In this document: piece after piece, positions 1-11,362 of the stretch
Layout of the letters: the number at the start of each line of letters is the position of its first letter
How positions within the stretch are numbered: position 1 is the first letter of the stretch
Source: Piper betle
Taxonomy: Eukaryota; Streptophyta; Magnoliopsida; Piperales; Piperaceae
Direction of reading: 5' to 3'
Assembly: GCA_033002965.1 (NCBI GenBank)
Contig: JAURVB010000125.1
Coordinates: 62,001-126,000 of the forward strand
Length of the DNA: 64,000 bases
Notes under the pieces: generated by a model
Seen by the model: the letters and a program-made list of their open reading frames with translations, nothing else
What the model was told of the DNA's origin: nothing
Database searches by the model: none
Made by a program: the position numbers and the translations under genes

Positions 1-10
1 TCATTTGAAG

Positions 11-800
11 GTTTTATGCGGCGGAGGTGGTGGTGGCCCTAGAGTATGTACACATGATGGGGGTTGTATACCGCGACCTCAAGCCCGAGAATGTCCTTGT
101 TCGCTCGGACGGTCACATCATGCTCACAGACTTCGACCTCTCCCTCAAATGCGAGGACACTACTGCCCCCACTGCCCATGTTGTGACCAATCAGTTACGA
201 ACAGCTGTGTCCTCGGACGTGGGCCCTCCCTTCTCCTCGTCCTCCTGCATCCACCCCAATTGCTTTGTCCCGGCCGTGTCATGCTTCCAGCCCAAGCGTA
301 GGCGTAAGAAGAGGCCTGGCCACAACCGGAACGGGCCCGAATTTGTGGTCAAGCCGATCGACGTTCGGTCCATGTCGTTTGTCGGAACCCACGAGTATTT
401 AGCACCGGAGATCATTTCAGGTGAGGGACACGGCAGTCCGGTGGACTGGTGGACGCTGGGCATCTTCATCTTTGAGATGTTATACGGCTACACTCCATTC
501 CGAGGCCATGACCATGAGCTCACCTTGGCCAACATTGTGGCCCGTGCCTTGGAGTTCCCGAAAGAACCGTCCATATCCGGATCCGCCAAGGACCTCATAG
601 CAGGCCTACTGACTAAGGACCCCATGAGAAGGCTGGGATCCACAATGGGGGCCACTTCCGTCAAGCGTCATCCTTTCTACCATGGCGTCAACTGGGCCCT
701 AATCAGGTGCATGATCCCACCCTACGTCCCACCACCCTTCACCATCAGAGATGGTGTGTCCGATGACAGCGGGCCCGGCACCCCAGTTGATTATTACTAA
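11..800 (+). CDS. AGCVIII protein kinase, PINOID/WAG clade (PID2-like), 3' exon only
   Basis: This is the C-terminal half of a plant serine/threonine kinase of the AGCVIII group; related kinases phosphorylate PIN auxin carriers at the plasma membrane. Seen: YRDLKPEN catalytic loop, DFD in place of DFG (the AGCVIII hallmark), a long insertion before the activation segment holding a basic stretch ([10 protein letters not shown]), [24 protein letters not shown], and the tail NWALIRC. The tail lacks a PIF (FxxF) motif and ends PVDYY, stop 798-800. An in-frame TGA at 6-8 and the AG at 9-10 fit a 3' splice site, so coding starts near 11 with the end of a split Arg codon before FYAAEV. The N-lobe lies outside the window. 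The PID2 assignment within the clade rests on remembered family pattern ([24 protein letters not shown]). The AGCVIII call is firm. Confidence 0.9.
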
Positions 801-3154
801 AGAAGCGATAATGATAATTTATCAACTAATACAGTTGATAGTTGCACGTGAGATTAGAAATTGAATGCATTCATGCTTAGGGACATAATTATTATAAAAT
901 ATGATATATATGAACCGGGAGCATGTGTACATAAAAACTATGTGAATATTAGTCTCTCTTTTTTAATATATATGATTTCATGTGACGGTTTGATCAAAGT
1001 CGTGTGCGTAGATGTGGTCAATCGGTCTAGTCATTGTAAGTTAAAAGTGATGCATTATAGTGCAATGAGAGGATTATTATAGTTATTATGTTAGACATTG
1101 TAATATAGAATAGACATGGTCGATAGGCCTGCTGTCTATTAAAAGTTATTATTTGTAGAATGGTTTTACTCAGAATGTTTTCCACTCGAATAATAACCCC
1201 ATCAATTTATATTTTATATATAAAATTTTTATTAATAAAAGAAATCTTAATACTGACTTCTAATCAAAAGTTAGACATTTAGTCAATCAATTTGCAGCAA
1301 ACATAGAAAAATAATAACTTAAAATATTATAATTTATCATTTTATTCAGATCCATCGTTAAAGTCAATCATAATATATGTCTAAAATATTAAATTATTAT
1401 AATTTATTTTATCATTATTAAATAATAATTTATTTATAAAATTAAAATTTATCTATAATATAAGTCACGCATGGTGTGATATCTTACCTAATTTATTCCC
1501 AAAGGTTAATTGGGTGCACTGATTAGAATTAGTACCGACAAATTTGATAACTCTAACAACATTGTTTTAACCTGTAAACTCAAAATGATTTTCAGCCTAT
1601 AAATTTGCTTTGACCGAAGAATTAATTTATCTGTTATATAGTGCCAGTAAATTTTACATTATGTTTTTTTAGCAAGATTAAATTACTTTAATCTTTAGTT
1701 AGCATGGCTTATAGCTCTTAATAATGTGGATGCATTAATGAATATCACATATAACTAGATTCATATCTTGGATATTCTTATATGTTTGATTTGGTTTCGA
1801 CCGGATCCGGACGCAGGATGAAATATGAGTTTGTGTGCAGAAAGAAACATTACAAGAGCATATCCCCTAAATGATGAACAAAATATTATCTTTTTCCTTA
1901 TTTTACTTATTTGTCATGATTTGTTAATTAGATTGGCTTAAGCCATATTGCATATTTAAAACGAATCCATTCAAATTGGGGAGCTGATCCTTTCCTTTCG
2001 GATTGTATATGTGATGTGCATAAAGTTCATGTTTTTGAAAGGGTGGGAATTGTTGTTGTAAGGAAGGTATGAGGTGAAATGATAATGGGTTTGTTGGTTA
2101 GTAATCCACTCACGTGTGTTTGAGCAGGATGGAATTAATGAAGACGAGATTAGACACTTTGAGCTGTTTATTCAAATAATGACATGTAAACATTAAGAGG
2201 GGAAGAGGTTGGCTTCAGTGGTGCAGACTGTGCAGTGCATGTAGAAACCTCTGCCCTGTGCATTTTCATTATATATCTATATATCTATATGTGAACATAC
2301 AAACAGCATAAGTTCCCATTACATTCCCTGCAACTTTCTTTATACACACACTTACAACCCTGTAGTTGACTTCTTGTTCAAGGACGTTCCATGCTGGCCA
2401 TTGATATTGGCTACGGGCTACCTCGTTGGCTGCCCATACCGGCCTATTACCGGCCGCCTCCTTCACCATAAAAGCTTTCTGTTTCATATCAAAGTCATGA
2501 ATTACAGAAGGGTCGGTTACGTTTGTAAGGAGACGAAAGAAATAAAGAGGAAGAAAAGAAAGAAAGAACGAATCTACGAGAAAAAATATGAAAAGAAAAT
2601 ATCAAAATGAAGGACTTGGCATTTCTGTCGATTTTTCATGCGTTTTGTTTGAGAAAAAATTAAATTATGAAGTTTAATAATTACTTTTAGAAAATTTTAT
2701 TCTCCCTCATGTTAAAGCATTTCAAGTGGAGACTGGCCTTATTTGCATGCATTTATCATCTGTACGTAAGCTTCAAGGCCACATGCCCCACACAATGTAC
2801 ATGACCTTGGGCATTAGTCGATCAGATGTCTATGCCCATTCAATATACCTCACCCAAGGAGTCAATTGTCTACGGTCAAATTTTTCGGTATGGTCAGACA
2901 GAGTACCGAATTAGGAATTTATTTTCATTCCATTATATTGTTTGATCGTTTCTTACATTATCGATTGCCTATATTTCACACAAAAAACTAATATTTAATC
3001 AATGCAATCACTATTTTTTTAAATTGTTCTTGGTTTTTATTTTGTCAATTAACAAAAAGTTAAAATTACTATTTGTAAAAAGTTTTGAATAAATAAATTC
3101 TATATTATTAAGTCTCGGACTTGTTAATTTTTTATTATGAAAACATAATTCATG
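801..3154. other. AT-rich intergenic region downstream of the kinase
   Basis: The first few hundred bases should include the kinase 3' UTR. The rest is AT-rich without convincing coding structure. A 72-codon minus-strand ORF (2269-2487) and an overlapping plus-strand ORF (2374-2610) occupy a slightly GC-richer patch, but I recognise neither. I see no transposon termini here. Confidence 0.6.
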
Positions 3155-4306
3155 TGTTGGACATGAAGATTGCTCTAAAAAGTGTCTCAGATGACTTAGG
3201 GCAAAGTGAATTAAAATTAAATCAAGTTAGATCAATTCAGATTTTGTTGATATTTTGGATTGGATTTTGAATTCTTGGACTTGGATATGATCTTAGACTT
3301 GGAATTGGACTTAGTCTTAAAGATTTGATCGTTTCATCATTGAGGTCGGTGCAAGCCTTAGAACTTCACTAAAGGAGCTCCAAAGGGGGTAAATGGTTCA
3401 ACAACTTCATTAAAGACTTCTTGAATATTTGGAGAAGAACATTCAATGAGTGGAGCTTTTGTTTGAATTTGAATCTTTGGAGGAGTTTGACCTTTGAAGA
3501 TTGGATGTCTAAAAAGATAAAAGCTTGATGGTGAAAGACATTAGATATTCCAGACATGCAAGTTTTCACAGTGCTCAAGAGGTTAATTGTTTTTAGCCAA
3601 AAAAAGGAAAAGACCGGAAGTGGTTGTGTGTTATAGTGGAAGTAAGCTTTGGAGTAGGCTTCATCAACTATCAACCTCAACATAATGAAATCGAAGTTTA
3701 ATTGTTATTGTTTGTAATCTTTTGAGTGATATCTTTATAACAAGATTGGATTAATCTTGAGAAATTGTTGTAAACTAATCAAGTTGTGATTGGTGTGTGG
3801 GTTTGGTCAGTGCTTTACTATTGACCGTGGTTGTGCTCCTTGCGCAGAGTGGCGCTAGTGTTCTCAATTGTAAAGTGTATGTGCTAGGTTCTTTAGGACT
3901 CTGGTGTGAGTTGGTAAGGAAGTCTTATGGTTGGTGTTGCATCAAGCTCGAGGTAAGTGTTGTTATTTGTATTATACAAATAGTTTGACCATAGTGAAGC
4001 ATAAAATACCTACTCAACTAAAAGACATTAGAATAGAAGGGATGAGTAAAACTTCTAAACCTATGTGAAAATCTCGATGTTTGTTGCCACTTGTCCTTAC
4101 TGTCTTTATTTTCTTTTAAGTTACTTTTTGTTTCAACTAAGAACAAATCTTATCAACTTGTATGGTTTGACAAGTTCGCCAACACTTATCATTATTATTT
4201 GTGAATAGCTATGTTAATTTCATCTAGTACCGTAATTGCTCACATTTTAATTTAACATGTTTGTTCAAGTGATTTAGAAACTCCACACAAATCAAAATCA
4301 TTTTCA
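3155..4306 (+). repeat. Putative 5' LTR of a copia element (element A)
   Basis: The stretch starts TGTTGGACATG and ends TTTTCA, two bases before a primer-binding site, which fixes the right end well. The left end is the nearest TGTTGG and is a guess. No second copy is seen in the window to confirm the boundaries, because the element is truncated downstream. Confidence 0.55.
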
Positions 4307-4308
4307 CG

Positions 4309-4320
4309 TGGTATCAGAGC
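4309..4320 (+). other. Primer-binding site (initiator Met tRNA)
   Basis: TGGTATCAGAGC is the usual complement to the 3' end of plant initiator tRNA-Met and lies two bases after the LTR end. It sets the element orientation as plus and precedes a degenerate gag start at about 4378. Confidence 0.8.
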
Positions 4321-4377
4321 TTTTAGGTTTGGGGGTTGTAAAGTTTCAATTGATTGAAAACTAGAAGAATCAATCTA

Positions 4378-6790
4378 ATGGCCATGGAGAGAAAGACAAA
4401 AGCCTTGGAGAACAATCTATAACAAGACCACTATTTTTTGATAGATTTAATTATTCTTATTAGAAAATTAAGATCTGAATTTTTCTAACATCATGTGATT
4501 CTGATCTATGATAGGATGTGCTTGATGGACATACAAATCTAAGAACCAATAGAGGATCATGAGGTGATAAAACTAAAAAACAAATTCATTGAATGCCAAA
4601 ACTATCAATGCAATGTTTTGCTCTTTATGTGAGAGGGAATATACAAGGGTGTCACAGTGCACTTCAGCTCAAGAAATTTGGGATTATTTTCAAGCGACAC
4701 ATGAAGGCACTTCTCAAGTTAAGAACTCCAAGATAAGCTTCCTCACATCACAATATAAAGCTTTCAAGATAGAAGAAGGGAAAACATCAATGTTATCTAC
4801 AACCAATTTAATAACATTGTTGTGGCGAACTGCATCTTCCGGATACGTCAGGTCTGGTTGCAACTCTATTTCTTTGAAACTAACAATATAAGAGTTGTCT
4901 AGATGGTACTTCTTCAGCATCGACACATGGAAGACATTGTGCACAGCTGATAGGTGAGGTGGCAATGCTAGCATGTACGCCACTGGTCCAATGCGCTCAA
5001 TCACGTCAAACAGTCCAATATATCATGAACTAAGTTTTCTTCGTGTCCCGAATCTCGTGTTTCCCTTAGTTGGAGAGACCTTCAGGAGAACATGATCTCC
5101 TAACACGAAATGAACCTCACGTATGCGCTGATTAGCATAACTTTTCTGTCAATCCTGAGCTGCTCTCATTCTCCTCCTGATCCGCATCACCACTTCCTGT
5201 GCCTGTTGGATCATCTCTGGCCCAACTATAACTAGCTCATTGCCCTGTACCTAACATACTGGGGATTGACATGGCCTACCGTATAGTGCTTCGTATGGTG
5301 TCATCCCTATCATAGCCTGATAGTTGTTGTTGTAGGAGAACTCCACTAGAGGTAGGTACTCTTCCCAACTTCCTCTGAAATTTAAAATGCACGCTTGGAG
5401 CAAATCCTCTAGGATCTATATGGTCCTCTCGGTCTGCCCATCTATCTGTGGGTGAAAGGTGGTGATGAATCTCAATTCAATGCCCATAACTGCCTGGACA
5501 ACCTTCCAAAATCGAGACGTGAACCTTAGATCCCTGTTTGATATGATCTCCCATAGTACTCCATGTAGCCTGACTATCGGGTCTTTGTACAGCATGGCCA
5601 AAGTGGCCAATGGGTATTCCATCCTAATTGGTATGAAATCGGCGCTCTTTATGAGTCGATCTACTATAACCCATATTGCATCCTTTTGTTGGCGGGTCTT
5701 AGGTAAACCGATTACAAAGTCGTACGATATACTCTCCCACTTCCACTCTGGAGCTTCCAATGGCTGTAGCATTCCACCTGGGTGTACATGTTCAGCTTTC
5801 ACTTGTTGGCACACTAAACATCTGGAAACTGTGTCGTATACCTCTCTCTTCATTCCTGGCCATCAATATGTTTGTTGGACATCGTGGTACTTCTTTACTC
5901 CACCTGGATGCACTGAGCATCTCAACGTGTGAGCTTCATGAAGAATCGTACGTCGAAGTCGGGGACACTCTGGAACATTTGGCACAAAGAGTTGACTTCT
6001 AAGTCTAACTAACCCATTTGCATTTCTGATCAATTCTAGATGTGCTCCTTGTTCCAACCATTGCCTCAACTGTGGATTTGTTTCCTGTGCAATCCTGATC
6101 TGCTCAAGTACACTCAGCTAAATGGTCAGTCATCCCATCATTCCAACCAACTATTTCTGGCCTGTAGTGAACTGTGTCACGACACTGCTGCCAATCCTAT
6201 GGAGTATAAGACTCCTGGCCTCCTGCTTAACGCATCTACTACCACATTCACTTTGCCCTTGTGGTACGCTATGTCTACCTCATAGCCTACTAATATCTCC
6301 AACCATCTTCTCTGTCTGCTATTCAAATCCTTCTGTGTGAAGATGTAGTTCAGACTCTGGTGATCAGTTAAAGAATTGAGTTCGAATGAAATCAACCGAA
6401 AGGTTCTCACATCTTTACCAATTATTGAGTAGAGATTGGAGGTGATGATTATTGAGAAAGAAAAGAATCTAAAGACCATTACCACTAAAGAATTGTTAAG
6501 ATCTCTCATCACTCACGAACATACCTTAGAGAGAGACCTGAAAGAAAAAGAGATAGATAAAAAAAAGAAGAAAGATCTTGCTCTACAAGTATTATTAGAT
6601 AATGATGAAGAGGATACAACATTATTGACTAGGAGGTTCAAAAATTCATAAAAATAAATAAGTGGCAAAAGAAATGAAAAGTAAAATGATAAAATACAAT
6701 GTGATAAATGTAAAGGTTTTGGCCACATGAAAAATGAGTGCCCAAACAAGGAGGATGAAAAAAAGAAAGGGAGAAGGTTAAAGAAAAAGA
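4378..6790 (+). pseudogene. Copia gag pseudogene, split by a gypsy fragment
   Basis: This is the Gag (UBN2-type) protein gene of copia element A. The left part (4378-about 4818) has a start ATG and degenerate TRPLFFD-like text, then QEIWDYFQATHEG, typical copia gag, with several stops and frameshifts. The right part resumes near 6369 (NRKVLTSLP, then [18 protein letters not shown]) and reaches a CCHC zinc knuckle at about 6697-6740 (CDKCKGFGHMKNEC). About 1.55 kb of minus-strand gypsy pol lies between the halves, replacing only a handful of gag codons. No copia protease, integrase or RT follows; a CACTA terminus begins at 6953. It is non-functional. Confidence 0.85.
4818..6369 (-). mobile_element. 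Ty3/gypsy (chromovirus-type) pol fragment: RNase H to integrase C-terminus
   Basis: Read on the minus strand from the high coordinate: RNase H end ([16 protein letters not shown], then [12 protein letters not shown], about 6369-6190), integrase zinc-binding region (5863-6069), integrase core (5416-5853) and the integrase C-terminal part (about 5415-4818; VFHVSMLKKYH). In the core the catalytic D, D and E are visible as YDFVIGLP, NRDLRFTSRFW and FHPQIDGQTERTI. Two or more stops interrupt it (for example before KSYANQR). No LTR, gag, protease or RT is present. Both ends lie inside coding sequence, so this is a captured piece and not a normal insertion. Confidence 0.88.
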
Positions 6791-6952
6791 AAAAAGAAAG
6801 AAAATATTAAAACCCGCATGGAGAGTTATACAGAAAATGTTTTGGACGATATCCTAGATGAATTTCTCTTTATGGCAAATGAGGAGAAGAGGAAATTGAA
6901 GATGATCTTCAATTAATGTTTGAAGAACTATATCACTAGTAGAAAATCGTAT

Positions 6953-7345
6953 ATCAGTGACAGAATTTTTGCGACCGGCATTTTCAATTGTTAATTTGAA
7001 ACCGCCAAGCCACGGGGCTAAAATGGGTAAATTTTGAGACCGGTATGTGACTGCTATTGCGGTTACAAAATTATTTACCACTTTAAGCAGCCGCTTAGTG
7101 ACTGTTGTGGAAACCATACATTTGTATCCGATTATGCCAGTCAATGACTGTGGTTGCTAATTTCTTACTTACTTCTACGATTGTATTAACGATCGCTGTT
7201 TATAAATTTTGAGTGTTGTTGGCAAATACTTTAAAAAATGATTTTCAATAAGAGATTTGTGACCGGATTCCAATCACAAGACAGTTTCAACTATTTTCAT
7301 TGAAAATTATTTTAAATTTTGCAACCGAGTTGCAGTCATAAACAT
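6953..7345 (+). mobile_element. CACTA (En/Spm) transposon terminal fragment
   Basis: The segment begins CACTAGTAGAAAAT, a typical CACTA inverted-repeat start. It continues with recurring subterminal motifs of the GCGACCGGC / GACCGG type on both strands up to about 7345. Transposase coding sequence and the opposite end are not seen next to it. A related terminus lies at about 51930. Confidence 0.65.
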
Positions 7346-7387
7346 TCGATTCAATTAGGTTTGGGTGGTGGGGGGGGGTGTGTGGCT

Positions 7388-8566
7388 TGTTTGAATAATT
7401 TCAATGGCGTGCAAGTATACACGGTCGAAACAAGTAAAATAATGATAAATTTTCAAGTATGATTACACAGAGAGATAAATTTACTTATATTAATAGTAGA
7501 AAATAGAACTAAGAGCAAAACAATAACAAAAAGAGATTTTTAGTTTAAGATGAATTTTGTTCTAGAGTCGAATTTCCCTTAACATGAAATTAATCTTTAT
7601 CACATCTTACTATTATCTTCTATTCCCTCGGATTGTCAATCTAGGATACTTATATAACATGGTGGCTCCCGCTCCTTCATGCTTCTATTATTTTGCCTCA
7701 ATTTTTACCTACAGGTGATAATTGATTTATCAACAAAATAACACATTAAGATTTACCTTACAATCGCATACGGTATTGTGTATCACCCAACCACAATGAC
7801 AAACAAGTCAAAAGAGTCATCGTATCATGAATTATCAATGACTAATCTAATTAATTTCTCCCGAAATCTAATTAAACCTTATGATCTAAGAAATATGCAA
7901 GCAATCTACTCTTACTATAAAGAACGTAATAATTAAAACAATCCAATTAAATAAAAGAGTAAGAAGCTAAAAAGAATTCAATTAAACCGTGCCAAGTCCG
8001 TTCTTCTCTAAAACAAAATAAAGGACAACTCCATAATAAAAGTAATGAACATGATGAAAAAGAAATGAACTTATATTATAAAAAGTACTAAAAATTACAA
8101 CTAGAACTATTTAATTCACTAAACTCCTAAGCCAAGAGTTGAGATATCCTAAACAACAAATGACTACCCCTTTATGTAGAAGATGAGATACCCAAGAGAT
8201 ACAAGAATTCGAGAAAGGATTCCATAACTCGATGAAGTCTAATTGATTATGATGTTCGATGAATGTTTCCAACTCCCCGACTTACTCAAATGTAGCCAAA
8301 GCTATGTATATTCATCCTCATCGAGCTTTGTCCACACCATAAATTTTAGCCATTGAGTGCGGCCAAGTGTCATAACCATTCAATTCCAAAGCTTAATTTG
8401 TTTCATCTTTTTCTATATTAAAACTCTAAAATTAAGCATATCTCATAAAATATTAATTAACTAGAATATAATGAGAAATATCACCTAATTAATAATATTT
8501 ATATCCGGGAAATACAAAATCACAATAAAAACATAGGTAAATACTGTATACTTTAAATACTTAACA
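7388..8566 (-). repeat. 3' LTR of a Tat/Athila-type gypsy element (element B)
   Basis: On the minus strand the LTR starts TGTTAAG just after a G-rich polypurine tract (TTCGGGGGTG, about 8566-8577) and ends with CAAACA at 7388. It holds the phrase CGACCGTGTATACTTGC found near the 3' end of such LTRs. A homologous piece in opposite orientation lies at 59268-60317, which supports it being a repeat. The deleted element it belongs to continues to higher coordinates. Confidence 0.7.
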
Positions 8567-9682
8567 CACCCCCGAACTTAAACTTTTGCGCTTCCTAAGC
8601 AAAATATCAAAACCAACAAAATTTTACTACACAAAAATACTTAGTCCCCTTTATGTTCTCATATGATTCTTAATCAAACTATCCAGAGGTAACAAGATGT
8701 CAATCAAATCAAAAATTCCTTTTCATCAATCACACCCAAAATAAGGCTCTCCGTGTGTGTGTGTGTGTAAGATAATCTATTTGTTTATCCTTCTCATTTT
8801 CAATAATAAAATAACACTCTGGCTCATGTTTAAATATGTTTATCATTTGCCCTCATCTCCACTAATGTAAGCATTTATTTTTGGTTTTTTTTAAAGAATA
8901 GCTGCTTTACCTTTTGATGTGTATCCCCATAATTACTGAATTACGAAGGCCCAATTACTCAGCAAAGTGCCAATATAGAAATAGAGATAACTAGCTTTAC
9001 CTTTTGATGCGAACCCCCATGATTACTGAGTTACAAAGGCCTGGATACACAGCAAAGTAGTCATTGCTCAAATTTATTAATTTTTTTAAGAATAGTCGTT
9101 TTACCTTTTGATGCGAACCCCCATAATTATTGAGTTACAAAGCCCTGGTTACTCAACAAAGTAGTCATTGCTTCAATTTATTAATTTTTTTAAGAATAGT
9201 TGTTTTACCTTTTGACGCGAACCCTCAAGATTACTGAGTTACAAAGGCCCAGTTACTAAGCATAGTGCTAATATGCAAACAAAGATAACTAGCTTTATTT
9301 TTGACGCAAACCCCCATAATTATTGAGTTAAAAAGGGCATGTTAGTCAGCAAAGTAGTCATTGCTCTATTTTATTTTATTTTATTTTATTTTAAAGAAGA
9401 AACTAAATTGCTAGGACAAACATAAAACAACCAGAGCCGTCATGAAAATTCTTATGATTAAAGGATTTTTCCTATTGCAAAATATTCATTGAAATCATCT
9501 AAACCAAAGGATTGTGAAAATAATATAAGGAAGAGAACCAACTCTCGAATGCAATCATTTACTCAGTTCATCCCTCATATCAATTAATAAAGTTTTCCCA
9601 AGAAAGGTAAGATTAATTCACATGTATCTATCATTGAACCAAGATACTAATATACTGTTGTATAATAAAATTTTTACACTAA

Positions 9683-9723
<41 letters not shown>

Positions 9724-9919
9724 TATCTAAATTGAAACATGAGTCAAGCATGAACAATATGCACAAAATTAAGGTATCCCCCGAACTTAAAGTAAATATT
9801 ATCCTCAAGCAAGAGGACTCCCTCAACCAATAAGTCGGTGGATAATTATTGTGAATGTTGAATTTGGACTTGACCCATGTTTTAAAAAAATCACTTGGGT
9901 TGCCTCCCAAGAGGCGCTT
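8567..9919 (-). mobile_element. Long 3' untranslated region of element B
   Basis: This AT-rich, non-coding stretch lies between the deleted pol gene and the 3' LTR, as is usual in Tat/Athila elements. The phrase CTTGGGTTGCCTCCCAAG at about 9894-9911 and two CCCCGAACTTAA tracts are typical of this class. It contains the tandem array at 8905-9402 and an AT microsatellite at about 9689-9720. Confidence 0.65.
8905..9402. repeat. Five-copy tandem array with alternating ~90/~104-bp spacing
   Basis: Five degenerate copies of a unit centred on ACCTTTTGATGCGAACCCCC and ending with a CTCAGCAAAGTAGTCATTGC-like tail. The ACCTTTTGA anchors fall near 8909, 8999, 9103, 9207 and 9297, so spacing runs about 90, 104, 104, 90. 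The longer spacers carry TTTTTTTAAGAATAG and the shorter ones GATAACTAGCTTT. The array ends in a TTTTA pentamer run at 9367-9402. Confidence 0.8.
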
Positions 9920-11362
9920 GGTTTAACATCTACAGCCAGACCATCTTGATAATCTCCTTCTTGACCACTTCTTTCATGTTGGGGTTGAGTCGACGTTGGT
10001 GCTCTACATTCGGACTACATCCATCTACTAAGTTGATCCTATGCATACAAAAGGATGGATCAATGCCTTTTATGTCTACTATAGTCCAAGTAATAGCTGA
10101 CTTGTGATCCTTTAGAATTTTAATCAGCTTTCTTCTGCAATATAGTTAGCTCTGAAGAAATAATAATAGGAAGACATAAATTTATGCTAGAACCTATGTC
10201 GCATAAAGCATTGCAATGAACAGTTCTTCCAATTGAACGTGGAATCACAAATTTGCCTAGGTCTTTCATCTTAGGAGGTAGTTTTCTTTAGAGGACAACA
10301 CTACATTCCTTTGTTATGGCCACAACTTCATTGTCATCTATTCTCCTCATCATTGTCATCTATTCTCCTTCAAGTATTTTACATAACTAGGCATTTGTTC
10401 AAGTGTTTCAGTGAAAGGTATGTTAATTTGTAATTTCTTAAATATATCGAGAAATTTTTTTAAGTATTTTTCATCACTTTGTTTCCTTGGTCTAGAAGGA
10501 AATTCCATTTTTTTTCGACCTCTTTTATGTGTACCTCATCTTTCTTTTTCCCTTTGCTAACCAATCAAATGGGTTCATGTTCATCGGTTGATTTTTCATC
10601 TTTTTTTAACTTCATTGGGCTGAACTGGTTCTTGTAAAGTAAACCACTCTGGGTTGTTACGGCTTTGCAATGCTCTTAATCATCTTTTCTTTGTTGTTCT
10701 GGTTGGCTAGGAAGTACACCCTTGGGTAGCTCACTTGGTTCCTTGTTTAATTGGAACACAACTAGTTGCATAAACTATTGTTGTTGTTGTTGCTGATTTT
10801 GCATAAATTTTTGTATAGTTTGTTACATAGAATTGAACATTTGGATAAAATCTGGTTGTCATGGCTAAAAAGGAAGAGAAGGGGGTCGAGAATGCTGTGA
10901 TAGTAGTGGTGGATTATTAAAGTTGCCAACATAGTTAACTTGATCTGTTGCACATTGACCTGTAGAATGTCCTCACTATTCACACCTTGGCTCCACAGTC
11001 TTAACCTATCCTTGCATATTAAGATTTTGAACTTGATTAGCTAAAGCACTAACCTGTGCATATAAAGAAGTAAGTGCATCTAATTCTAAAACTCTAGTAA
11101 TCCTCCTTGGGTGCCTTTCTTGTGTTGCATGGTAGTTGCTAGGAATCGTCAATTCTAGCAGTTGAAAAGCATCATGTGGGTTCCTCCTAAGAAACGATCC
11201 ATTGGCCGCCGCATCAACTATGTTCTTTGTTTGCTCCAACAACCCATTATAGAAAGTTTGGAGTTCCATCTATCTTTCTATACCATGATTGTGAGACTTT
11301 TTCAACAATTCTTTAAATCTTTCCCATGCCTCAAAGCGAGACTCACCATCAAACTGTAAAAA
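9920..11362 (-). pseudogene. Element B gag-protease-RT remnants, internally deleted
   Basis: On the minus strand, gag text runs from about 11362 to 10760 (RFEAWERFKELL, MELQTFYNGLL, IVDAAANGSF, LELDALTSLYAQV; 11006-11269 is open). A protease remnant follows at about 10260-10170 (CDIGSSINL, where an active enzyme would have D-S/T-G). Then comes the segment just before RT (about 10120-9930; EHQRRLNPNMKEVVKKEIIK). The RT catalytic core, RNase H and integrase are absent: RT text runs straight into the 3' untranslated region. The pattern fits Tat/Athila gypsy elements, and the copy is non-autonomous and decayed. Confidence 0.8.

Noticed and set aside
2269..2487. Possible small gene on the minus strand
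   Set aside because: No recognised family, no clear promoter or splice structure. Kept only as a note in the intergenic entry.
8905..9402. CRISPR-like regular repeats
   Set aside because: Repeats and spacers are both homologous between copies, and the context is a plant retroelement.
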